NCBI RefSeq assembly: GCF_028682635.1
Contig: NZ_JANHLK010000004.1
Coordinates: 62,001-126,000 of the forward strand
DNA: 64,000 nucleotides
Reading direction: 5' to 3'
Origin: Pseudomonas putida
GTDB taxonomy: Bacteria > Pseudomonadota > Gammaproteobacteria > Pseudomonadales > Pseudomonadaceae
Below are positions 49,041 through 57,079 of this stretch, in pieces; the stretch's first letter is position 1, and every line of letters starts with the position of its first letter. The notes beneath the pieces are model-generated. The model had not been told where the DNA came from. It searched no databases and saw nothing but the letters and a program-made list of their open reading frames with translations. The translations under genes and the position numbers were made by a program.

Positions 49041-49078
49041 CAAAAACAAGGCGGACCACAGTGTCCGCCGTGTTTTTG
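49041..49078. terminator. Terminator of sdaA
   Basis: CAAAAACAAGGCGGAC and GTCCGCCGTGTTTTTG form a hairpin flanked by A- and T-tracts, so it works in either direction. Confidence 0.9.
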
Positions 49079-49239
49079 CCCCCGTTTGTTGTCCGACAAT
49101 CTTTCCGGCATGCCCCTTGCTACATCCCGCTTGGAACAATGATGGCGATTTGACGAGAAATGGCCGATGGTCCGGGTTTGCGAACCAACCCGATCATGGC
49201 CGGTCAACAACTGCACGTTCAATCAAGCGGTGACGCATC

Positions 49240-49557
49240 ATGGACAACCCTTTTCAGCTCATTACCGATGCTTTTGCAGCGGATTATCAGATCAACCTGA
49301 GCATTCAGGGTCTGGACGGCAGCATCATGCTGACCCTCTCCAACAGTGGCCGCGTAGTAGCCAAACGCATGATCAGTGCCGAGCAACGCAACGATCCCCA
49401 ACGCCTCAAACGACTGGTACAAAGCATTCAGTTCGGCATTGCGATCGAACAGGGCCACAGCGCGGTGGCCATCCTCGAAGCCATGACCGATGACGGCACG
49501 CGCAGCCTGCCGCCACCCTCTGTAAAAAACCGTCCGCGCCCGTCCATCAGGCTCTAA
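49240..49557 (+). CDS. DUF3509 family protein
   Basis: A 105-aa product (MDNPFQLITDAFAADYQINL...) of the DUF3509 family, found mainly in pseudomonads. No signal peptide or membrane helix; a small alpha/beta fold is likely, with SIMLTLSNSGRVVAKRMIS as strands. Function unknown. Its last four bases overlap the end of the convergent psiE gene. Confidence 0.85.
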   Translation: MDNPFQLITDAFAADYQINLSIQGLDGSIMLTLSNSGRVVAKRMISAEQRNDPQRLKRLVQSIQFGIAIEQGHSAVAILEAMTDDGTRSLPPPSVKNRPRPSIRL

Positions 49558-50054
49558 AGTTCGCCCTTCTCCACTTCCGGATGTTCACCCGAGCCCGCAC
49601 CCGTCTTACGGTGCGGATGCTCGATCTTCACCGACGGAAATTGCGAGGAGGCATAGCGCACCACCAGGATCGCAAACGCCAGCAGCAGAATCCCGCCGCA
49701 CAGGTAAATGATCCCCAGGTCCGGTGGACTGTGATGGGACACGTTGGAAATCAGCAGTCGCGTAAGCGCCGTGATCGCCACGTAGATCAGGAAACGCACC
49801 GGCATGTGGTTGGTCTTGAAGTAAATCCCGACCATCGCCCCCAGTTCCAGGTAGATGAACAGGAGCAGGATGTCATCGATCTTGATATCCCCCTTCTCGA
49901 GCATTCCGAGAAATTCCATCACCGCGGCCCACGCGGTCACCGCACCAATGGCGAACAGCGCCAGGTAGTGGAAGGTTTCGACGAACAGGTTGCCCAGCGA
50001 CTCGGCCAGTTCATGCACGTTCTGCCGCAGCTTTTCGGCCCAGTTGATTTTCAC
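49554..50054 (-). CDS. psiE: PsiE family membrane protein
   Basis: A 166-aa four-helix membrane protein of the phosphate-starvation-inducible PsiE family (ETFHYLALFAIGAVTAWAAVMEF; DILLLFIYLELGAMVGIYF; VRFLIYVAITALTRLLIS; IIYLCGGILLLAFAILVVRYAS). The start is GTG 50054, since no in-frame ATG is close, with GGAAGC upstream. No Pho box was recognised, so phosphate control is not shown here. Confidence 0.9.
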   Translation of the reverse strand: MKINWAEKLRQNVHELAESLGNLFVETFHYLALFAIGAVTAWAAVMEFLGMLEKGDIKIDDILLLFIYLELGAMVGIYFKTNHMPVRFLIYVAITALTRLLISNVSHHSPPDLGIIYLCGGILLLAFAILVVRYASSQFPSVKIEHPHRKTGAGSGEHPEVEKGEL

Positions 50055-50272
50055 GATGATGCTTCCTTAGGTCGACTCGACCGGATAATGCAGGTTGGAC
50101 GTGACGGTTGTTCTGCATGCAGAAACAAGGCCACGACCATGATGGCGAGTCGCTGTTAACTGCGCTCCGTGGCGTTTGGTCGCAGCTACCCATACCTGAG
50201 GCCTGACAAATCCCGAAACCGGCCTACATTAAAAAGCCACTACCCAAACCCAAAGGATTCGCTTATCCTTAG

Positions 50273-50288
50273 CTGTATATAGATACAG
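50273..50288. promoter_or_regulatory. LexA (SOS) box of yebG
   Basis: CTGTATATAGATACAG matches CTGT-N8-ACAG exactly, with an AT-rich centre, 44 bases before the yebG start. Confidence 0.92.
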
Positions 50289-50332
50289 TAGTCGAATCAG
50301 ACTGACAAATGTGAAGGCATGTGAGGTGGTGA

Positions 50333-50701
50333 ATGGCCGTCGAAGTGGTATACCGCAGCAGCCGAGATCTGGAGCGCTTGTTCATGGATAAAGCCGAAGC
50401 TGACCGTCATGACAAAATGCTCGAGCTGGCCGAATTGCTGGCTGAAGTGTTGCAAAAAGCCGTACCGTCCCTGACCGAACAGCAAGTGGAAGAAGCCGGG
50501 ATCTACATGGCGAAGAACCGCGATGTGTTCGCCAAGGCATTCAAGAGCCAGCCGGACGCCTTGTCCGAACTGCTCACGGCGCCAGCGGAAGCTGCGCCGC
50601 AGGTTGAAGTGCCTGAAGTACCTGAAGTGGTTGAAGCTGCTGAACAAACGGCACCGGCCAAGCCTGCCAAGGCTGCAAAAGCAGCGAAGTCAACGTCGTA
50701 A
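50333..50701 (+). CDS. yebG: YebG family SOS-regulated protein
   Basis: A 122-aa protein. Residues 1-80 match YebG (MAVEVVYRSSRDLERLFMDKAEADRHDKMLELAELL). The C-terminus is a low-complexity Ala/Pro/Glu/Lys tail (PAKPAKAAKAAKS) absent from E. coli YebG and resembling a nucleic-acid-binding tail. YebG is a DNA-damage-induced protein of unclear function. The perfect LexA box upstream supports the assignment. GAGG precedes the ATG. Confidence 0.92.
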   Translation: MAVEVVYRSSRDLERLFMDKAEADRHDKMLELAELLAEVLQKAVPSLTEQQVEEAGIYMAKNRDVFAKAFKSQPDALSELLTAPAEAAPQVEVPEVPEVVEAAEQTAPAKPAKAAKAAKSTS

Positions 50702-50707
50702 AAATCA

Positions 50708-50753
50708 AAAGATCGCAGCCTTTGTAGGAGCTGCCGCAGGCTGCGATCTTTTT
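50708..50753. repeat. AAGATCGCAGCC inverted repeat acting as a terminator
   Basis: AAAGATCGCAGCC and GGCTGCGATCTTT enclose TTTGTAGGAGCTGCCGCA. It is a recurrent pseudomonad intergenic repeat placed between the convergent yebG and dehydrogenase genes. Confidence 0.85.
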
Positions 50754-50760
50754 GGTCTTC

Positions 50761-51780
50761 TTATCGATACAACACTTTCTCCGCCAGCTCATCCGCCACT
50801 CGAGCCGGCGAACGTTTTTCCGCCTGGGCATGAGCGAAGACTTCAGTGAGTCGCGAGCTTATTTTCGACAAATGCGCGGTGATGGTCCCCAACTCTTCGC
50901 CACGATGCTTGAGCGAAACATAAATCAATCCACCGGCGTTGATCACGTAATCCGGCGCATACAGGATGCCTCGCCGTTCCAGCTGATCGGCGACGTCCAG
51001 ATGGGTCAGTTGGTTGTTCGCCGAACCGGCCACCGCCGAGCAGCGTAGTTGCGTCACGCTGTGGCTGTTAAGCACCCCACCCAGGCCGCACGGCGCCAGA
51101 ATGTCGCAAGGCGTGCTAAGCAATGCATCGTTGGCTATCGGGTGCGCACCAAGCTGCTCCATCGCCAGTTGGACCTTGCCGTGGTCGATGTCGCTGACCA
51201 GCAGCTCGGCACCGGCGGCGTGCAACTGTTCGGCCAGGGCAAAACCAACGTTGCCCAGGCCCTGGATGGCGACGCGCAGGCCTTCGAGATTATCGCTGCC
51301 CAGCCGGGCCATCGCCGTCGCGCGAATGCCGGTAAACACGCCCATCGCCGCGTGAGGGGCGGGGTCGCCGGCAGACGTGGTGCTGGTGACGTGTTGGGTC
51401 TGTTGGGCGATGCAATCCATGTCCGCCACCGAGGTGCCACTGTCGATGGCGGTGATGTAGCGCCCATCGAGCTGATTGATACAACGTCCGAAGGCTTCAA
51501 ACAGCGCAGCGCGATTGGCCACATGGACGGGGCGAATAATCACCGCCACTCCGCCGCCCTGGGCCAGCCCGGCCAGCGCCGCCTTATAGCTCATGCCTTG
51601 GGCAAGGCGCACGGCATCCTCGACCGCGGACTCGTCGCTGGGATAGGCAAGGTATCGACAGCCACCCAGGGCAGGCCCCAGACGGCTGTTATGAATGGCA
51701 ATGACCGCCTTCAACCCGGTGGCCGGGTCGACGCTCAGATGCAGCGATTCAAGGCGAGTGCTTTGCATGAGAGCGAACAT
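50761..51780 (-). CDS. Leucine-dehydrogenase homologue with altered catalytic lysine
   Basis: A 339-aa member of the Glu/Leu/Phe/Val dehydrogenase family, whose enzymes deaminate branched-chain amino acids with NAD. The substrate-binding line GPALGGCRY, the first Lys (SYKAALAGL, Lys66), AIDSGTSVADMD and the Rossmann motif QGLGNVGFALAEQL are present. The usual GGGK motif reads GGGV at residues 75-78. That Lys (Lys80 in the Bacillus enzyme) is the catalytic base, so activity is doubtful. The codon is GTG, two changes from AAG. The rest of the chain shows no decay. Confidence 0.92.
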   Translation of the reverse strand: MFALMQSTRLESLHLSVDPATGLKAVIAIHNSRLGPALGGCRYLAYPSDESAVEDAVRLAQGMSYKAALAGLAQGGGVAVIIRPVHVANRAALFEAFGRCINQLDGRYITAIDSGTSVADMDCIAQQTQHVTSTTSAGDPAPHAAMGVFTGIRATAMARLGSDNLEGLRVAIQGLGNVGFALAEQLHAAGAELLVSDIDHGKVQLAMEQLGAHPIANDALLSTPCDILAPCGLGGVLNSHSVTQLRCSAVAGSANNQLTHLDVADQLERRGILYAPDYVINAGGLIYVSLKHRGEELGTITAHLSKISSRLTEVFAHAQAEKRSPARVADELAEKVLYR

Positions 51781-51962
51781 CGGAGGGCTCCCGAATCACT
51801 TCTTGTAGACGCCAGTATAGGCTTGCGCCCAAAAATTGCAGAAGCGCACCGGAATAAGCGAGGGCGCCAGACAAGCTTTAGGAAATAACCGCAATTGCGC
51901 CTGTGCGGTACTGGACGAAAGGCATAGACCGGTCTAAAACGAGGCATAGCCCGGAGATTGTG

Positions 51963-52766
51963 ATGACGCCGCGCCAATCGTTTTTCGCCTGCTTGCAACG
52001 ATCACCGCCTGCGCTGTTCGAGGCGGCGCTGTGGATTGCCGTCGAACATGACAACCAGGTGAACCCCGAGTCGGTATTGGCGCACTTCAAGGAGCTGCAA
52101 CAGCGAATCAGTGGCGGCTTGCCAATGCTACCGGTGAGCGAGTTGGCGCAACCCCTGCTCAGGCGCATGGTCGAGCTGGGGTTCGCCCAGGACGACTTCG
52201 CCCCCTTGCGACCGCAAGTGGCTTTACTCGACAAGGTCCTGGAGCGTCGCCGCGGGCAACCGCTGGCCCTGGGGCTGATCGCCCTGGAACTGGCCCGAGG
52301 CCTGGAGATTCCCCTGGTCGGCGTCAACTTCCCCGGGCATTTCCTGCTGCGGGTGCCAGGCGCCGATCATCTGCTCGACCCCTGCGGCGGCCGGCGCCTG
52401 TACCCCAACGATTGCCGGGAACTGCTGCACCGCCAGTACGGCCCGAACCTGAAACTCAACGCTGAGCACCTGCTCACCGCCGACCCCGCGCAAATGCTCC
52501 AGCGCCTGTCACGTAATTTGCGCCAGCTGCACCTTTCCCACGACGATTACATTGGCGCGCTGGTCGACGCCGAACGCGTGCTGGAACTGGGCAACGCCAG
52601 CGCCTCCGACTACCTGGCCCGGGCCAGCCTCTACCAACGGCTGGACTGCCCGAATGCCGAGCGCTTCGACCTGGAACATGCGCTGTTGCTCAGCGACGAC
52701 CCGATCCAGCGGATTCGCCTGACTGAGCGGCTGGGGCACCTGCCGCCCAATTCCATCGTTCATTGA
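51963..52766 (+). CDS. SirB1-like transglutaminase-fold/TPR protein
   Basis: A 267-aa protein. An N-terminal transglutaminase-like segment (LLDKVLERRRGQPLALGLIALELARGLEIPLVGVNFPGHFLLRV) and a C-terminal TPR-like part (DDYIGALVDAERVLELGNASASDYLARASLYQRLD) match the SirB1 family. The usual catalytic Cys of transglutaminases is not evident, so a structural role is possible. Start ATG 51963 is preferred; the frame extends 20 codons upstream. Confidence 0.85.
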   Translation: MTPRQSFFACLQRSPPALFEAALWIAVEHDNQVNPESVLAHFKELQQRISGGLPMLPVSELAQPLLRRMVELGFAQDDFAPLRPQVALLDKVLERRRGQPLALGLIALELARGLEIPLVGVNFPGHFLLRVPGADHLLDPCGGRRLYPNDCRELLHRQYGPNLKLNAEHLLTADPAQMLQRLSRNLRQLHLSHDDYIGALVDAERVLELGNASASDYLARASLYQRLDCPNAERFDLEHALLLSDDPIQRIRLTERLGHLPPNSIVH

Positions 52767-52816
52767 ACATGCGGGTGTGCCCGGCGCTGCGGTGTACCTG
52801 TTATACCGCGTCATCG

Positions 52817-52847
52817 TTCTTCGCCGGCAAGCCGGGCTCCTACAGGT
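52817..52847. repeat. Single REP between the SirB1-like gene and maiA
   Basis: TTCTTCGCCGGCAAGCCGGG followed by CTCCTACAG is a lone REP half-element between convergent genes. Confidence 0.75.
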
Positions 52848-52859
52848 ACATGCGAGGCT

Positions 52860-53495
52860 TTATGGGGTGTCTGGCTGGTTAGCCGGATGCGCCTTGATGA
52901 ACGCCGGATGCGCCGCCGCCAACCCCGCCACTCGACGAATCCGTGGATACGCCTCAAGGGCGATGTTGAAGCGCTCAGCCGCGTACAGCTGCGGGATCAG
53001 GTAGACATCCGCCAGACCTGGCTCAGGCCCGAAGCAGTAACCCTCCTCCCCAATCAATTGTTCCACGGTCGCGAGGCCTTGAGTGATCCAGTGCCCGATC
53101 CACTCCACCACCTGCGGTTCTTCGTGACCCAATTGGCGCAGCCGGTTGAGCACGCTGACGTTGTGCAGCGGATGCACATCGCAGCCAATCACCGCCGCCA
53201 CGCCACGCTCACGGGCGCGGGCCGCGAGGTCCGTGGACAGCAGCGGCACCTGTGGATAACGTTCCTCCAGATACTCGATGATCGCCGGTGACTGGATCAG
53301 CAGGTCGCCTTCATCGATGCGCAAGGCCGGCACTCGGCCTTGGGGATTGATGGCCAGATACGGCGGCTGCCGATGTTCGCCACCTGGCGGCGCGATCAGG
53401 TTGACCGGAAGGGCCTGGTAATCCAGGCCCTTCAACGCCAACGCAATCCGCACCCGATAGGACGAAGTCGAGCGGTAGTAGGTAAAGAGCTCCAT
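52860..53495 (-). CDS. maiA: Maleylacetoacetate isomerase MaiA
   Basis: Zeta-class glutathione S-transferase of 211 aa that isomerises maleylacetoacetate to fumarylacetoacetate in tyrosine/homogentisate breakdown. The N-terminal active-site line is YYRSTSSYRVRIALALKGL (the SSxx(R/C)VR motif), and the glutathione-binding line is INPQGRVPALRIDEGDLLIQSPAIIEYLEE. It is the last gene of hmgA-fahA-maiA, 12 bases after fahA. Confidence 0.95.
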   Translation of the reverse strand: MELFTYYRSTSSYRVRIALALKGLDYQALPVNLIAPPGGEHRQPPYLAINPQGRVPALRIDEGDLLIQSPAIIEYLEERYPQVPLLSTDLAARARERGVAAVIGCDVHPLHNVSVLNRLRQLGHEEPQVVEWIGHWITQGLATVEQLIGEEGYCFGPEPGLADVYLIPQLYAAERFNIALEAYPRIRRVAGLAAAHPAFIKAHPANQPDTP

Positions 53496-53507
53496 GACCC
53501 GATCCTC

Positions 53508-54812
53508 TTAACGCGCCGACACGACTGTGCCACGACATTCGCCGAAACCGATGGAGGCAAAACCTTCGCGGCTGCAACGGCCACGCAAGATGATTTCGTC
53601 GCCGTCTTCAAGGAATTTGCGCACCTCGCCCGAGGCCAGTTCGATCGGTTTTTTACCGCCCTCGGTGATCTCCAGCAAGCTGCCGAACTGACCGTTTTCC
53701 GGCCCGGACAAGGTGCCCGAACCGAACAGGTCACCGGCCTGCAACTGGCAGCCGTTGACGCTGTGGTGCGCGACCATTTGCGCCACGGTCCAGTACATGT
53801 GTTTGGAGTTGCTCAGGGTCAGGCGATGGGCAGGCAGGTTCTGTTCGCGCATGGCTTCGGTCAGCAGCAGCACTTCCAGCTCGATGTCAAAAGCGCCGGC
53901 GGCTTGGTCGCGCTGGTCGAACAAGTACGGCAGCGGCTGCGGATCGCCTTCCGGGCGTGCAGGCTGGGCGCGGCGGAACGGCTCCAGCGCTTCGGCGGTG
54001 ACGACCCAGGGTGAAATGCTGGTGATGAAGCTCTTCGACAGGAACGGCCCCAGCGGCTGGTATTCCCAAGCCTGGATGTCGCGTGCCGACCAGTCGTTGA
54101 GCAGGCAGAAACCGGCGATGTGATCGGCGGCATCACCAATGGCGATGGAATCGCCCATGTCATTGCCCTGGCCGATCCAGATGCCCAGCTCCAGTTCATA
54201 GTCCAGGCGCGCGCACGGGCCGAAGGTCGGCTCGGTCTGGCCGGCCGGCAGCGTCTGGCCTTTCGGACGGCGAACGTCGGTGCCCGACGGGCGAATGGTC
54301 GAGGCGCGGCCGTGGTAGCCGATGGGCACGTACTTGTAGTTCGGCAGCAATGGGTTGTCCGGGCGGAACAGTTTGCCGACGTTCTGCGCGTGTTCGATGC
54401 CGACGTAGAAGTCGGTGTAGTCGTTGATTTTCGCCGGCAGGTGCATGTCGCAATCCGCGGCCAGAGGCAGCAGTTTTGCGCCCTGGGCTTCGACCTTGCC
54501 GTGCAGGGTGCTGCCGTCCCTGAGCAGTTCGATCAAGCGTTCACGCAAGGCCACGCGAGCCTCGCGGCCCAGCTCGAAGAACGCATTCAACTGGCCGCCA
54601 CGGGTGGCTTCGACCGCAACTTTTGCAGCGCCTTCGAACAGGCCGGCCTCGAGTGCCGCTTGCAGATCGAAGATATGGTCGCCGATGGCCACGCCACTGC
54701 GCGGCGCCGAACCTTTCACGCTGAACACGCCCAGCGGCAGGTTCTGCAGCGGGAAATCCGCATGATCGTTGGCCGAAGCAACCCAGCTGCGAGTGATGGA
54801 AGTTTGCGTCAT
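53508..54812 (-). CDS. fahA: Fumarylacetoacetase FahA
   Basis: Hydrolyses fumarylacetoacetate to fumarate and acetoacetate, 434 aa. The family N-terminal domain is followed by the metal-binding catalytic core: DFYVGIEHAQNVGKLFRP, YKYVPIGYHGRASTIRPSGT, LDYELELGIWIG, FCLLNDWSARDIQAWEYQPLGPFLSKSFITSISPWVV. Acidic metal ligands and the catalytic His (in GYHGR) are present. It starts 3 bases after hmgA. Confidence 0.96.
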   Translation of the reverse strand: MTQTSITRSWVASANDHADFPLQNLPLGVFSVKGSAPRSGVAIGDHIFDLQAALEAGLFEGAAKVAVEATRGGQLNAFFELGREARVALRERLIELLRDGSTLHGKVEAQGAKLLPLAADCDMHLPAKINDYTDFYVGIEHAQNVGKLFRPDNPLLPNYKYVPIGYHGRASTIRPSGTDVRRPKGQTLPAGQTEPTFGPCARLDYELELGIWIGQGNDMGDSIAIGDAADHIAGFCLLNDWSARDIQAWEYQPLGPFLSKSFITSISPWVVTAEALEPFRRAQPARPEGDPQPLPYLFDQRDQAAGAFDIELEVLLLTEAMREQNLPAHRLTLSNSKHMYWTVAQMVAHHSVNGCQLQAGDLFGSGTLSGPENGQFGSLLEITEGGKKPIELASGEVRKFLEDGDEIILRGRCSREGFASIGFGECRGTVVSAR

Positions 54813-54815
54813 GGG

Positions 54816-56120
54816 TTATCTCCGGGTCGGGTCGAAAGTGGCGGGCAGCGTGGCCCAGCAAGCATCGTAGTTGGTTTGCAGTTGCGGGCAATCGAGGGCA
54901 TGGCGGCTCGGGCGCAACACCTGGCTGGTCTCGAACATGAAGGCCATGGTGTTGTCGATTTTCGCCGGTTTGAGGTCGGCGTTGACCGCCTTGGTGCAGG
55001 TCTCGCCGTCAGGCCCGTGGGCGCTCATGCAGCTGTGCAGCGACGCGCCGCCGGGCACGAAACCTTCGGCCTTGGCATCGTACTCGCCCTGGATCAGCCC
55101 CATGAACTCGTTCATCAGGTTGCGGTGGAACCACGGTGGACGGAAGGTGTTCTCGGCCACCATCCAGCGCGGCGGAAAGATCACGAAGTCGAGGTTGGCC
55201 AGGCCGTGGACGCTGGTCGGCGAGGTCAGCACCGTGAAGATCGACGGGTCCGGGTGATCGAAGCTGACCGTGCCGATGGTATTGAAACGGCGCAGGTCAT
55301 ATTTGTACGGCACGTTGTTACCGTGCCAGGCAACCACGTTCAACGGCGAGTGATTGAGCTCGCAAGCCCACAACTGACCGAGGAATTTCTGCACCAGGGT
55401 CGTGGGTTGTTGCAGGTTTTCGTAGGCCGCCACCGGGGTCAGGAAGTCCCGCGAATTGGCCAGGCCGTTGCTGCCGATCGGCCCCAGGTCCGGCAGGCGC
55501 AATGGCGCGCCGTGGTTCTCGGCGATGTAGCCGCGCGCTTGCGGGTCGAGCAGTTCGACACGGAATTTCAACCCGCGAGGCAATACGGCAATTTCCAGCG
55601 GCGCCACTTCCAGCACACCCAGTTCGGTGGCGATGCGCAGACGGCCCTGTTGCGGCACCAGCAGCAGCTCGCCGTCGGCGTTGAAGAACACGCGCTCCAT
55701 GGAGCGGTTGGCGCAGTACTGGTAGATGCTGATCCCCGCCGGTTTATCCGCGCCAGAGTTGGCCGCCATGCTCACCAGGCCGTCGATGAAATCGGTCGGC
55801 TCGTCTGGCATATCCAGCGCGTTCCAGCGCAGGCGATTGGGCGTCACTTCGCCCAACGGACCGCCGGCCAGTTGCCGATCGAGCTTGGCGAACGCCGGGT
55901 GATTGGCCGAAGGCTGAATGCGGTACATCCAGGTCCGCCGCGCTTCGCTGCGGGCCATGGTGAAGGCGGTGCCGGAGAACAGTTCGGTGTAGAGACCGTA
56001 CGGCGCTTTTTGCGGGGAGTTCTGGCCGACGGGCAGTGCGCCGGGCAATGCCTCACTGCTGAATTCGTTGCCAAAGCCTGACTGATAGGCCAGCGCCTGG
56101 ACGTTTGAATCGGAGTTCAT
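54816..56120 (-). CDS. hmgA: Homogentisate 1,2-dioxygenase HmgA
   Basis: Non-haem Fe(II) dioxygenase that opens the homogentisate ring to maleylacetoacetate, 434 aa. Start is [20 protein letters not shown] at 56120 with AGGAGG 5 bases upstream; nine more codons are open before it. The cupin core shows [15 protein letters not shown] and [29 protein letters not shown] with His and Glu ligands. It is the first gene of the operon, divergent from the IclR regulator. Confidence 0.96.
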   Translation of the reverse strand: MNSDSNVQALAYQSGFGNEFSSEALPGALPVGQNSPQKAPYGLYTELFSGTAFTMARSEARRTWMYRIQPSANHPAFAKLDRQLAGGPLGEVTPNRLRWNALDMPDEPTDFIDGLVSMAANSGADKPAGISIYQYCANRSMERVFFNADGELLLVPQQGRLRIATELGVLEVAPLEIAVLPRGLKFRVELLDPQARGYIAENHGAPLRLPDLGPIGSNGLANSRDFLTPVAAYENLQQPTTLVQKFLGQLWACELNHSPLNVVAWHGNNVPYKYDLRRFNTIGTVSFDHPDPSIFTVLTSPTSVHGLANLDFVIFPPRWMVAENTFRPPWFHRNLMNEFMGLIQGEYDAKAEGFVPGGASLHSCMSAHGPDGETCTKAVNADLKPAKIDNTMAFMFETSQVLRPSRHALDCPQLQTNYDACWATLPATFDPTRR

Positions 56121-56197
56121 GGAGCCTCCTGAACAGGGAGTCGGCAATGGCCCTTCACGCTATGACAGCGATCATGGCACGCCGGGGTTGTTTTTAT

Positions 56198-56232
56198 CGT
56201 AATCTGATTACGCATAACGTAATTTGATTGGT
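56198..56232. promoter_or_regulatory. Two operator-like repeats in the hmgA/hmgR intergenic region
   Basis: CGTAATCTGATTACG (56198-56212) is a perfect palindrome with one central base. A second copy, CGTAATTTGATTGGT (56218-56232), follows at a 20-base period. They fit binding of the divergent IclR protein HmgR. Confidence 0.75.
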
Positions 56233-56279
56233 ATTGACCGTCAAGCTATAAAGACGCCCATTCGTCCCGGGATCCCTCC

Positions 56280-57074
56280 ATGGAAAAGCCTGAAAGCAAC
56301 GGTAAACAGAAAGTCCGCTCCGCCGAGGTGGGTACCGACATCCTCAAGGCGCTCGCCGAGCTGTCGCCCTCGACTTCGCTGTCGCGCCTGGCCGAGCACG
56401 TGCAAATGCCGGCGAGCAAGGTTCATCGCTATCTGCAGGCGCTGATCGCCAGTGGTTTTGCCGAACAGAATGCCGCGACCAACCATTACGGGCTCGGCCG
56501 CGAAGCGTTGCGCGTCGGTTTGGCGGCACTCAACAGTATGGACGTGCTGAAAGTCGCTGCCCTGCCATTGGCCGAACTGCGCGACGACTTGAACGAAACC
56601 TGTTTTGTCGCGGTGTGGGGCAACCAGGGCGCGACCGTGGTGCATATCGAACCGGCGGTGCGCGCGGTGACGGTGGTGACCCAATTGGGCTCGGTATTGC
56701 CGTTGCTCAGTTCATCGACCGGCCTGGTCTTCGGCGCCTACCTGCCCAAGCGCGAAACCGTCGAGTTGCGCGAGCAGGAACTGCAATCCGTCAGCGCCCA
56801 TCCCCTCGGCGATGATCAGGCCTATGAAACGCTCTGCGGGCAGATCCGCGACCGCGGCTTGCATCATGTGCACGGCTTGTTGATGCCCGGCGTCGATGCC
56901 CTGTCCGCGCCAGTGTTCAACGCCGTCGGGCAGGTGGCTGCCGTGATGACCATTGTCGGCCCGGCCTCGTTGTTCCATGCCGACGAAAACGGCCCGGCGG
57001 CCCAGCGCTTGCTGGCGGCGACCCGGGCCGTCAGTTGGCGGATGGGGTATGAACCGTCCACCGTCATCGGCTAG
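56280..57074 (+). CDS. hmgR: IclR-family regulator of the homogentisate operon (HmgR)
   Basis: A 264-aa IclR-type protein: an N-terminal winged helix (DILKALAELSPSTSLSRLAEHVQMPASKVHRYLQALIASGFAEQ) and an effector domain containing FVAVWGNQGATVVHIEP and SAPVFNAVGQVAAVMTIVGP. In P. putida HmgR represses hmgABC until homogentisate is bound; the divergent position supports the same here. Its stop lies only 5 bases from the stop of the convergent toxin-like gene. Confidence 0.93.
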   Translation: MEKPESNGKQKVRSAEVGTDILKALAELSPSTSLSRLAEHVQMPASKVHRYLQALIASGFAEQNAATNHYGLGREALRVGLAALNSMDVLKVAALPLAELRDDLNETCFVAVWGNQGATVVHIEPAVRAVTVVTQLGSVLPLLSSSTGLVFGAYLPKRETVELREQELQSVSAHPLGDDQAYETLCGQIRDRGLHHVHGLLMPGVDALSAPVFNAVGQVAAVMTIVGPASLFHADENGPAAQRLLAATRAVSWRMGYEPSTVIG

Positions 57075-57079
57075 CCGGA

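Noticed and set aside
54120..56081. A 653-codon plus-strand frame opposite fahA/hmgA
   Set aside because: Antisense shadow spanning two certain genes; no motif or ribosome site.
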